Below, in pieces: positions 1-5,751 of a stretch of 10,380 nucleotides of DNA. The DNA is from Planctomycetota bacterium. Lineage in GTDB: Bacteria > Planctomycetota > UBA8108 > UBA1146 > JAJFFE01. Within the stretch, counting starts at the first letter, position 1; each line of letters opens with the position of its first letter. The position numbers and the translations under genes were made by a program. The notes under the pieces were generated by a model. The model was not told the origin of the DNA, did no database searches, and saw only the letters and a program-made list of their open reading frames with translations. The stretch spans positions 1 through 10,380 of the forward strand of contig JAGQRC010000067.1 in the NCBI GenBank assembly GCA_020425835.1, in the 5' to 3' direction.

Positions 1-1
1 T

Positions 2-505
2 GCCCATGTCGTGGAGGTCGCCGTCCTCGATCTCAGCGTCCACGGCTTTCCGCACGTCGAGGTCGTGACCGACTACCGCGTGACCTTCGTGGAGGGGGTG
101 AACTCACACTCCGCGCGGGTGCTCCGTCGACCGAGTGGCGCCGATGCGCCCGACCTCGCCGTTCTCGGCATCGAGCCGTTTCCGGGGATGCCGTTCGTCC
201 AGGGATTCCGTTCGGACGTGACGCCCGCCGCCGACGGCGACCGGGTCATGATGCTCGGCTTTCCCTATCGCACGTTTCGCGTCTACGAAGGGGTCGTCAC
301 GCGTTGGCGGAGTCCGGATGGGCACGACTATCTGATGTTCGACCGACCCGTGCACCCGGGAGCCAGTGGCTCGCCGCTGGTGGACCCGACCGGTGCGATC
401 GTCGGTATCGCCAAGGGAAGACTCGAGAATCCGGACACGGGCGAGCCGATCGAGAGTGGGGGCATCTCGATCCCGATCGGCGACGTTCGATCCGTGTGGC
501 CGTGA
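2..505 (+). CDS. Trypsin-like serine protease, 3' part (5' end outside window)
   Basis: The frame is open from base 2 to a TGA at 503-505, giving 167 visible residues. A GTG at 11 is in frame, but the coding pattern continues upstream of it, so the true start lies before the window. The sequence reads as the C-terminal half of a chymotrypsin/HtrA-fold peptidase. The segment DLAVL (from visible residue 51) fits the catalytic-Asp strand. GASGSPL (120-126) is the nucleophile loop, with Ser122 in the GxSGxP pattern. It is followed by a GAIVGIAKG strand and an SGGISIPI strand typical of trypsin_2-like domains. The catalytic His would be in the missing part. No PDZ domain follows, because the protein ends right after the protease barrel. 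The substrate is unknown. The protease domain call is firm; physiological role and localisation cannot be judged without the N-terminus. Confidence 0.8.
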   Translation, partial: AHVVEVAVLDLSVHGFPHVEVVTDYRVTFVEGVNSHSARVLRRPSGADAPDLAVLGIEPFPGMPFVQGFRSDVTPAADGDRVMMLGFPYRTFRVYEGVVTRWRSPDGHDYLMFDRPVHPGASGSPLVDPTGAIVGIAKGRLENPDTGEPIESGGISIPIGDVRSVWP

Positions 506-605
506 CCCGTGTTTCGGTGCCACCTCACTCCGTGGTCGGTTAGCATGCACGATCGCGCCGTGTTCGCAGTAGGGGCGCGCGGAGCGGGGTGGCCTGCGGA
601 ATCCG

Positions 606-630
606 CGCGCTGCGGTCACTCCGCTGCGCG
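606..630 (+). terminator. Strong GC hairpin between the protease and hotdog genes
   Basis: Bases 606-610 (CGCGC) pair with 626-630 (GCGCG), and 612-615 (GCGG) with 621-624 (CCGC). A single T-T mismatch lies between the two stems and the loop is 5 nt (TCACT). It lies about 100 bases after the protease stop and ahead of the 694 start. There is no T-run on either side, so it is not a classical intrinsic terminator. It could instead be an mRNA-stabilising or attenuating structure. Confidence 0.35.
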
Positions 631-693
631 AACGGTCGGCCAAGACACAGCACGGGCGTCGATCCAGTCGTCCGTCCATCGAGGCAGGTTCGG

Positions 694-1323
694 GTGACGG
701 AAGATCCAGACGCATCGGCACCGAGAGGCGCACCCGCGACGGGTTTCGTTCACTCCGCGCTCGACGTCCAGACGCGAGAGTCCATCGATGGAGGGGTCCT
801 GCAGCTGGATGTCGAGGACATCCTCGAGTTGCTGCCGCATCGACCGCCGCAGCTCCTGCTCGATCGCGTCCTCTCGCTGGTGCCCGGCGTGCATGCCGTC
901 GGTTTGAAGGTGGTCACCGGGAACGAGCTCGGGCTCGCGACCCGGAAGCACGGATTCGTCTTCCCTGCCACGTTCGCGTTGGAGGCCGTCCTTCAGCTCG
1001 CGCGAATCGTCCATCACTACCCGAGGCGCTTCGGACGTCGGCCCGACGCCGGCGCGAAAGGCCGCTCGCCGCGGATCGATCCACCGTCGGTTTCCGGCAT
1101 GGCGGACGTCTTCGCCGTGGACTCCTTCGAGGTCGCTCGCGAGATGCTCGTCGGAGATCGACTATTCATCTCCGTATCCCTCCTCGGCCGGGACGACGGT
1201 GATCCCGCGGCGCCGTCGGGCATCATCACTCGTGGGGTGGGAAATGTGCATCTCGCAGGCGAGCCGTACATCGACACGTCGTTCCGACTCATCGATGCCC
1301 GACTCACTTCCCACGATCGTTGA
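694..1323 (+). CDS. FabZ-like hotdog-fold protein, probably lacking the catalytic His
   Basis: A 209-residue protein. I chose the GTG at 694 because a GAGG lies at 681-684, 9 nt before it, and because the frame upstream does not look like protein. Residues 44-78 closely follow the FabZ/FabA-like N-terminal pattern (LELLPHRPPQLLLDRV, then a G-rich strand and VTxNE). FPATFALEAVLQLA (90-103) takes the place of the central hotdog helix. VGDRLFISVSLLGR (153-166) and the last two strands complete one hotdog domain. In FabZ the catalytic His sits in a GHFPxxPxMPG loop and a Glu lies on the following helix. Here the loop is shortened to HGFVFPATF, so the His appears lost, while the Glu (LEA) is kept. 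The N-terminal 40 residues and an insert near 110-135 make it longer than FabZ (about 145 residues). It may bind an acyl chain or ACP without dehydrating it. Family is likely; activity is uncertain. Confidence 0.7.
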   Translation: MTEDPDASAPRGAPATGFVHSALDVQTRESIDGGVLQLDVEDILELLPHRPPQLLLDRVLSLVPGVHAVGLKVVTGNELGLATRKHGFVFPATFALEAVLQLARIVHHYPRRFGRRPDAGAKGRSPRIDPPSVSGMADVFAVDSFEVAREMLVGDRLFISVSLLGRDDGDPAAPSGIITRGVGNVHLAGEPYIDTSFRLIDARLTSHDR

Positions 1324-1343
1324 TCCCCGCCACCTCGTGGACT

Positions 1344-1358
1344 GCGCTCGGGCAGCGC
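1344..1358. terminator. Small hairpin between convergent genes
   Basis: GCGCT (1344-1348) and AGCGC (1354-1358) form a perfect 5-bp stem with a 5-nt loop. It lies in the 41-bp gap between the hotdog gene (plus) and the methyltransferase fusion (minus), where a bidirectional terminator would be expected. The stem is short and no T-run follows on either strand, so the call is weak. Confidence 0.25.
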
Positions 1359-1364
1359 GAACCG

Positions 1365-2645
1365 TCAGGGGAGATCGCCCCGGGCCCGCTCCAGGGTCGG
1401 CTTCCGCTTGACGATCAGCCCTTCGAGTCCGGAGTGGAGCACGAGCAACGCTCCCGGTGCAGCGTAGTGCTCGAAGATGTCCGAGAGCGTCCGCTCCTCG
1501 CCGGGCCACGGGTAGGCAAAGACGAGATCGAAGTCCTCCAGGTCGAGACCGAGGTCCTCGTACGCGGACTCCCCCGTGACCTCGAGATAGGGCGAGGGAC
1601 CGAGGTTCTCTCGGTAGTTGTCGTCCCCGCCTGGGATGAAGTTGCCGCAGGCGAACCGGACGGGGATCTCGAACGACGCGGCCAGCTCCTCAGCCTCGGT
1701 CACCAACTCCGGCTCGATCTCGATCCCGAAGGACTCGAAGTCCAGGAACGCCGCGAGATCGGCCACCACTCCGAAGCCGCTGCCCCACTCGCAGAAGCGG
1801 TCACCCGTGAGATACGGGGACTCGAGGAGGCGTCGGAGTCCCCGGTAGACCAGCGGGAAGTCGCTGGAAACGTAGCTGTGGATCGGATCGTGACGCCGAA
1901 CGCGGACGAACTCGTCGATCCGCGCCGCCGCCTCCTCGAGGAGCGCGGAGAACCGGATTGCCCTCTCCTCGCGCGCCAACTCTTGCTCGGCTCGGATTCG
2001 AGCGAGTCGACTTTCGCGTGTCGCCCGATCCACTTCGGCTCGAGCCCGTTCTCTCGCGATGGCTTCGTCCCCCTGTCGTCGAAGTCGATCGATCCGTCGC
2101 TGCGCCGCGGACTCTTCGCAGCGGTGTCGCTCCAACTCTTCTCGAGCCCTGCGCGCGCCATCACTCGCGAACTCGAACTCCCCCACGCGATCGCAGCGGA
2201 GTCCGACCTCGAAGAGGCGGGAAGCAAGCTCTCGATCGACGATGGCCGCGAGATCACCCCAGGCCGGCGGCTGGCCTTCGGGTCCGACCCAGCGGAGACC
2301 AGGGGCCGCGACGAGCATTGCGGGTCGAAGGTGTGTCGCGATCCATCCCGCGAGTTCGCGGGTCTCGATGTGGTCGACTTCAGGAAGGAACTCGCGACGA
2401 AAGAGCTTGCCGGATGACCCGTGGCGAGGGGGATCGAGCCAGACGTCGAACGAAAGCTCCGCCATCATTCCCGAGGAGTCGATCAAGGGACCGCTCTCGA
2501 CGCGAACCCGGAGCGGTAGCGTCGTCACCCGAAGACAAGTCCCGTCCGACCGGGGCTCCAACATCAGATCGACGGTCGACGGAGAGGGAGGGGGCTTCCG
2601 CCGGCCTCGAAGCAAGGACGCCACCCATACAGAGTGGTTCTTCAC
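1365..2645 (-). CDS. Fusion: possible SPFH-like domain, coiled coil and SAM-dependent methyltransferase
   Basis: A 426-residue protein. The open frame runs far upstream, but only as a shadow of the ATPase gene. The GTG at 2645-2643 overlaps the ATPase stop as GTGA and has GAGG 7 nt upstream (2653-2656), so I start there. Residues about 27-160 resemble an SPFH/band-7-like domain: beta strands around PLRVRVESG and MMAELSFDVWLDP, then a helix, then ELASRLFEVGLRCDRVGEFEF leading into a coiled coil. That similarity is an inference. Residues about 160-245 are a highly charged coiled coil. Residues about 280-410 are a class I Rossmann methyltransferase. Motif I is CEWGSGFGVV (285-294), with acidic Glu309 ending strand 2 (GIEIEPEL) and FDLVFAYPWPG (372-382) as the motif IV strand. 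No substrate-specific motif is recognisable. It is the last gene of the ESCRT-like run and appears translationally coupled to the Vps4-like gene, so it probably serves the same membrane process. The methyltransferase call is strong and the SPFH call tentative. Confidence 0.75.
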   Translation of the reverse strand: MKNHSVWVASLLRGRRKPPPSPSTVDLMLEPRSDGTCLRVTTLPLRVRVESGPLIDSSGMMAELSFDVWLDPPRHGSSGKLFRREFLPEVDHIETRELAGWIATHLRPAMLVAAPGLRWVGPEGQPPAWGDLAAIVDRELASRLFEVGLRCDRVGEFEFASDGARRAREELERHRCEESAAQRRIDRLRRQGDEAIARERARAEVDRATRESRLARIRAEQELAREERAIRFSALLEEAAARIDEFVRVRRHDPIHSYVSSDFPLVYRGLRRLLESPYLTGDRFCEWGSGFGVVADLAAFLDFESFGIEIEPELVTEAEELAASFEIPVRFACGNFIPGGDDNYRENLGPSPYLEVTGESAYEDLGLDLEDFDLVFAYPWPGEERTLSDIFEHYAAPGALLVLHSGLEGLIVKRKPTLERARGDLP

Positions 2646-3772
2646 CGTCGCGCCTCGCTTCGATCCCGATAGCCCTGGTACTTCTGCGCCATCGCGGCGT
2701 CGACCGAAGGCGAGGTCTCCGCCGCCGCACGGAGCAAACGCTCCCGATCGACCGGCCGCAGCTGCCCTCCACGGATGCTCGTCAGGAACGCGTCGTCCGC
2801 CGCCTTTCGACAGACTCCTCGAAGGTCCGCTCCACTGAACCCCTGGAGACGGTCCGCGAGTTCCTCCAGGTCGACATCCGGAGCAAGGGGTCGACCCTGG
2901 AGGTGAATCTCCAGGATCCGGCGAACCGCGGGTCGGTCCGGCATTCCGACGTAGATTCGCTCGTCGAACCGACCGGGCCGAAGGATGGCGGGATCCAGAG
3001 CCCAAGGTGCGTTGGTCGCACCGAGGAACAGAATGGGTTCCGTCCTTCCGCTGAATCCCTCGAGTTCGGTCAGTAGCTGCGGAACCAGGCGCGCCATCAC
3101 GCTGGACAGAGCCTCGCTCCTCCGCGGAGCCAGGGCGTCGATCTCGTCGATGAAGATGACCGAGGGGGCGCTTCGACGAGCTTCGGCAAAGAGTCGCTGG
3201 AGATTCTGTTCGGCCTCTCCGACCCACTTGGACAGGATGTCCGAGGGCTTGACGGTGAAGAAGGCGCACTGGGTCTCTCCTGCGACGGCGCGCGCGAGTA
3301 GGGTCTTCCCCGTTCCCGGTGGTCCGTAGAGGAGAACCCCGCCGCCCGGCTGCACACCGAAGCGCGCTGCCGTCTCGCTGTGCTGGAACGGGTAGATGAT
3401 CTTGAGCCGCAGCTCCTCCTTGACCTCTTCCAAGCCGGCAATGTCGTCGAAGCCGACCGCAGGGCGCTCCGCAATCGCAAAGGAAGCTCGGTCGTCTCCA
3501 GGCACGCAACCATCCGACTCGACAGACCGCCCACCGAGGGTTGCGCCGGCCTGCAGGTCGATGTCCCGAGCGAGGCCCATGAGTTCGCGCGCTCGCCGAG
3601 CGCGGACCTCCCGGAGACGACCACGACTCTGCGCTGCCGCCTCGAAGAGATGCTCCGCACTCTTGAGCAGGCACTCCCGGGCGGAGTTCCGATCCCCGCC
3701 TCGGTACGCCTCGAGCCCTCGCGCCCGGAACTTCTCGTAGCTCGTCAGATGGAACTCCGCAGACGTGCTCAC
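2642..3772 (-). CDS. Vps4-like AAA ATPase with N-terminal MIT-like domain
   Basis: A 376-residue protein. Its GTG (3772-3770) overlaps the upstream gene's stop as GTGA. Residues 9-73 form a charged three-helix segment (SYEKFRARGLEAYRGGD, then SARECLLKSAEHLFEAA, then a helix ending LARDID) matching the MIT domain that Vps4 uses to bind ESCRT-III tails. A linker (74-104) leads to one AAA module. It has FDDIAGLEEVKEEL at 108-121, Walker A GPPGTGKT (150-157), pore loop KWVGE (182-186), Walker B VIFIDEID (205-212), sensor 1 in GATNAPWALD (Asn254), arginine fingers near 265 and 268, and GFSGADL (311-317). The ATNxPWxLD segment and the C-terminal PSV...KYQGY helix (355-368) are Vps4-like. The RPGRF arginine-finger segment is closer to CDC48/FtsH-type AAA. 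By family it should be a hexameric unfoldase that disassembles ESCRT-III polymers. There is no transmembrane segment and no HExxH, so it is not FtsH. A katanin/spastin-like or generic CDC48 role is the alternative, but the neighbours favour Vps4. Confidence 0.88.
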   Translation of the reverse strand: MSTSAEFHLTSYEKFRARGLEAYRGGDRNSARECLLKSAEHLFEAAAQSRGRLREVRARRARELMGLARDIDLQAGATLGGRSVESDGCVPGDDRASFAIAERPAVGFDDIAGLEEVKEELRLKIIYPFQHSETAARFGVQPGGGVLLYGPPGTGKTLLARAVAGETQCAFFTVKPSDILSKWVGEAEQNLQRLFAEARRSAPSVIFIDEIDALAPRRSEALSSVMARLVPQLLTELEGFSGRTEPILFLGATNAPWALDPAILRPGRFDERIYVGMPDRPAVRRILEIHLQGRPLAPDVDLEELADRLQGFSGADLRGVCRKAADDAFLTSIRGGQLRPVDRERLLRAAAETSPSVDAAMAQKYQGYRDRSEARR

Positions 3773-4365
3773 TCGTGCCCCAACTCTCGACGCACGGCCT
3801 CCAACCCGCTGGCAATCTCTTCGTCCAACTCGCTTCGATCCTCAACCGCGAGGACCTCAGCGTCGATCATTCGATCGATCTCTTGGTCCGAGATAACTTC
3901 CGAGCCGCTCGGCTCGTACCCGAACATGGAAGAACTCGACATGTCGATGAAGATGTCCATCTGCTGCTCGAGCGACTCCGCTTTCGCCATCGCTCGCTCG
4001 AACTCGCGTTGCGTTTGCGTCAGGTCCGTCCGGCCGAAGGCGTCTCCAATCGCCTTGGAAACCGCATTCATCGAGTTCGCAAACTGAGCGTGTGCCTCGG
4101 CCTGGTTCTTGATCTGCATCGCCGTCTCGATGTTGAGGAGCTGCCGCTCCATCAGGAGGCGCTGGCTGGCAGTGCGCTTCAGAGTCTGCTTGAGAAACTT
4201 CAGCTGCGAATCGGACCCGAGACGAGCGGCCCTCTTCGCCTTCTCGAGATACTCCTCCTCGTTCTTCTCGAGGTCTCGGATGTTGCGGCGGATGGCGTTG
4301 AGCCCCTTGCGAACCTCGATCTCACGATCGATTCGGCGCTCATCCTTGGACTTGAACAAACTCAT
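3769..4365 (-). CDS. ESCRT-III-like subunit C (CHMP2/Vps24-like, MIM1-type tail)
   Basis: A 198-residue protein. Its ATG (4365-4363) has a strong GGGAGGGAGA ribosome site (4371-4380) 5 nt upstream. The plan is that of ESCRT-III. A short N-terminus (MSLFKSKDE) leads into a long charged alpha1/alpha2 hairpin (about 8-82), a less charged helix (MQIKNQAEAHAQFANSMNAV, 83-102), and a stretch GRTDLTQTQREFERAMAKAE like the CHMP alpha3/alpha4 region. LEQQMDIFIDMSSSSM (132-147) recalls the MDMKEEMM segment of CHMP proteins. An acidic C-terminal region ends in DEEIASGLEAVR (181-192), which fits the MIM1 pattern (D/E)xxLxxRLxxL(K/R) at all key positions except Gly for Arg. Function by family: membrane-associated filament subunit remodelled by Vps4. 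It lies 33 nt after subunit B and overlaps the ATPase gene by 4 nt. It resembles CHMP more than PspA/Vipp1. A generic coiled-coil protein is the alternative; the combined context makes that unlikely. Confidence 0.82.
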   Translation of the reverse strand: MSLFKSKDERRIDREIEVRKGLNAIRRNIRDLEKNEEEYLEKAKRAARLGSDSQLKFLKQTLKRTASQRLLMERQLLNIETAMQIKNQAEAHAQFANSMNAVSKAIGDAFGRTDLTQTQREFERAMAKAESLEQQMDIFIDMSSSSMFGYEPSGSEVISDQEIDRMIDAEVLAVEDRSELDEEIASGLEAVRRELGHE

Positions 4366-4398
4366 GCTGCTCTCCCTCCCACGCTCGGGCCGCCTCGA

Positions 4399-5004
4399 TC
4401 ACTCCGGCTCATGCGCCTGAAAGCGCTCCAGCAACTCCCGCTCGCGGTCCGTGCTCGCCTCGGGCTCCTCGGTTCCGGTCGTGGATGAGATCGCATCCAG
4501 CTCGGCCATGAACATTGCCTTCTCGGGGTCCTCCTTCGGTTCACTGTCCCCGCCGAGTTCCTCGAGGATCGCGGACACCTCATGGAGACAGTTCTCTCGG
4601 GAGTCGTCGTGGAGAGCCAAACGCTCGAGCACTCCGGACTCTCTGAACCGTTCCAGTAGCCGCTGTGCCCCGATTCGGTCACGCTGGGTCTCGAGGCGCT
4701 CGATCGCGCGGATCGCGCGTCGAAGTGCCAACCCCTCCAAGTTGTGTCCGCGCGCTTCGCGACGGAGGTCGTGTCCTGAGACCCGGTGCGCCTTGAGTTC
4801 GTCCCAGAGATAGTCGACCTCGACCGAGTTCCCCGTCGATCGGGCTCGCTTCAGGCGCTCCATGACCAGACGGCGCTGTCGTTCCCACCGACGCATCTCC
4901 ACGCGTACCCGCCGACGCTCGCGGTCGACCTCCTGCAGAGCGTCCTGGAGGTCGTCCAGACGCAGTCGGCGCCGCGAGAACAGAGACTGGAGGAAGGTCG
5001 CCAT
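4399..5004 (-). CDS. ESCRT-III-like subunit B (divergent coiled-coil filament protein)
   Basis: A 201-residue protein. The frame is open to 5067, but the ATG at 5004-5002 has GGAGGT (5011-5016) 6 nt upstream and overlaps the stop of subunit A by one base (TGATG), so I start there. The N-terminus MATFLQSLFS is short and amphipathic, like the membrane-inserting ANCHR segment of ESCRT-III. Next comes a very basic helical hairpin (about 14-118) with a break near ARSTGNS (54-60), as in alpha1/alpha2. The rest is increasingly acidic (150-201). The tail ERELLERFQAHE (188-199) partly fits MIM1: acidic first position, Leu at +3, Arg at +6, hydrophobic at +7, but not the last two positions. By itself it would be called only a coiled-coil protein. 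The size, the basic-to-acidic gradient, the tail motif and its place between two clearer ESCRT-III-like genes support the assignment. It is the most divergent of the three. Confidence 0.68.
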   Translation of the reverse strand: MATFLQSLFSRRRLRLDDLQDALQEVDRERRRVRVEMRRWERQRRLVMERLKRARSTGNSVEVDYLWDELKAHRVSGHDLRREARGHNLEGLALRRAIRAIERLETQRDRIGAQRLLERFRESGVLERLALHDDSRENCLHEVSAILEELGGDSEPKEDPEKAMFMAELDAISSTTGTEEPEASTDRERELLERFQAHEPE

Positions 5005-5702
5005 CACTCGACCTCCCCACCGAGCGTCGAGTCGACCGTCGCCGGCTCCGGTGTCGAGGCCGGCCAACGTCGTTCTCCCCCTGGAGGCAACGACAAGTCC
5101 AGCGAGGCCTCGTCGACCGGGCGAGGCGCGGTGGGTACGGCCTCGGGTTCGGCCACTCGCTCGATGCCGACGATCTCGGCCTCGATCTCGGACAGTTGCG
5201 ACCGGTCGTCGAGCGATCCCGCGAGATCGGTGACCAGCAGGTCCTCGGTCTCGAGGGTGTTCTGATAGCTCGACAACTCCTCTTCGTAGGTGTTGAGGAT
5301 CTCGTCGATCGAGGACTCGTCGACACCACGCATCTCCATCGCCTCGAGCGACTGGATCCGCCCGACGAGGTGGATCTGCAGGTTGATGTTGCGGTTGTAG
5401 ATTCGCTGACGTTCCTCGAGATTGTCCATCTGCTTGCGCAGTCGCTGGATCCGTCGGAGGACGTTGTACTTGCTCCGCTCCGGCAACTGCCCCTCGCGGA
5501 TGCGCTCGACCTCGGTCGACTCGACCCGCTCCAACGCCTCGATCTCGCGATTGACGCCGTTGACTTCCATCTCATTGCGCGTGATCAGCTCATCCAGGCC
5601 GGAGAGCAGCTGGCGAGGAGTCGTGGCGCCACGCAGCAGCTCCCGCGCTTCCACCGGAATCTCTCGCCGACCGAACAGTCGCTTGATCTTCTGCATGATC
5701 AT
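5004..5702 (-). CDS. ESCRT-III-like subunit A (Snf7/CHMP4-6-like, MIM2-type tail)
   Basis: A 232-residue protein and the first filament gene of the run. There are two possible ATGs. The one at 5702 has AGGAGT (5709-5714) 6 nt upstream and is preferred; the one at 5696 would drop two residues. The N-terminus MIMQKIKRLFGRRE is amphipathic and basic. Residues about 28-120 make a long helical hairpin with a turn near EGQLPERSK (70-78). RGVDESSIDEILNTYEEEL (125-143) resembles the Snf7 alpha4 region (MDIDKVDELM-like in CHMP4). LSEIEAEIVGIE (170-181) resembles the acidic alpha5 helix, and it is followed by AEPEAVPTAPRPV (184-196), a proline-rich stretch like MIM2 of CHMP6/CHMP4. The last 36 residues are low-complexity and acidic. 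Expected role: a core membrane-bending filament subunit. The stop overlaps the start of subunit B. PspA/Vipp1 membership is the main alternative, but those lack a MIM2-like tail. Confidence 0.78.
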   Translation of the reverse strand: MIMQKIKRLFGRREIPVEARELLRGATTPRQLLSGLDELITRNEMEVNGVNREIEALERVESTEVERIREGQLPERSKYNVLRRIQRLRKQMDNLEERQRIYNRNINLQIHLVGRIQSLEAMEMRGVDESSIDEILNTYEEELSSYQNTLETEDLLVTDLAGSLDDRSQLSEIEAEIVGIERVAEPEAVPTAPRPVDEASLDLSLPPGGERRWPASTPEPATVDSTLGGEVE

Positions 5703-5751
5703 GGGCTCACTCCTCGTTCTTCTCGTCTCGACTCGGGCGTCCGATGGCCCA

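Noticed and set aside
589..693. Longer start for the hotdog protein at 589
   Set aside because: The extra 35 residues are Arg-rich and include the hairpin at 606-630, with no ribosome site before 589.
2642..3772. AAA ATPase as FtsH or Cdc48
   Set aside because: No transmembrane segments, no zinc-protease HExxH, only one AAA module and no N-terminal double-psi barrel, despite the RPGRF segment shared with those families.
2646..3845. Upstream extension of the methyltransferase frame to an 826-residue protein
   Set aside because: This part is an Arg/Ser/Gly-rich shadow of the ATPase gene; the GTG at 2645 with a GAGG site and GTGA overlap is the sensible start.
3769..5702. Reading the three small proteins as PspA/Vipp1 phage-shock proteins
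   Set aside because: They lack the PspA N-terminal pattern I would expect, carry MIM-like tails and sit beside a MIT-bearing AAA ATPase rather than PspF or PspBC-type genes. A profile search should still be used to confirm this.
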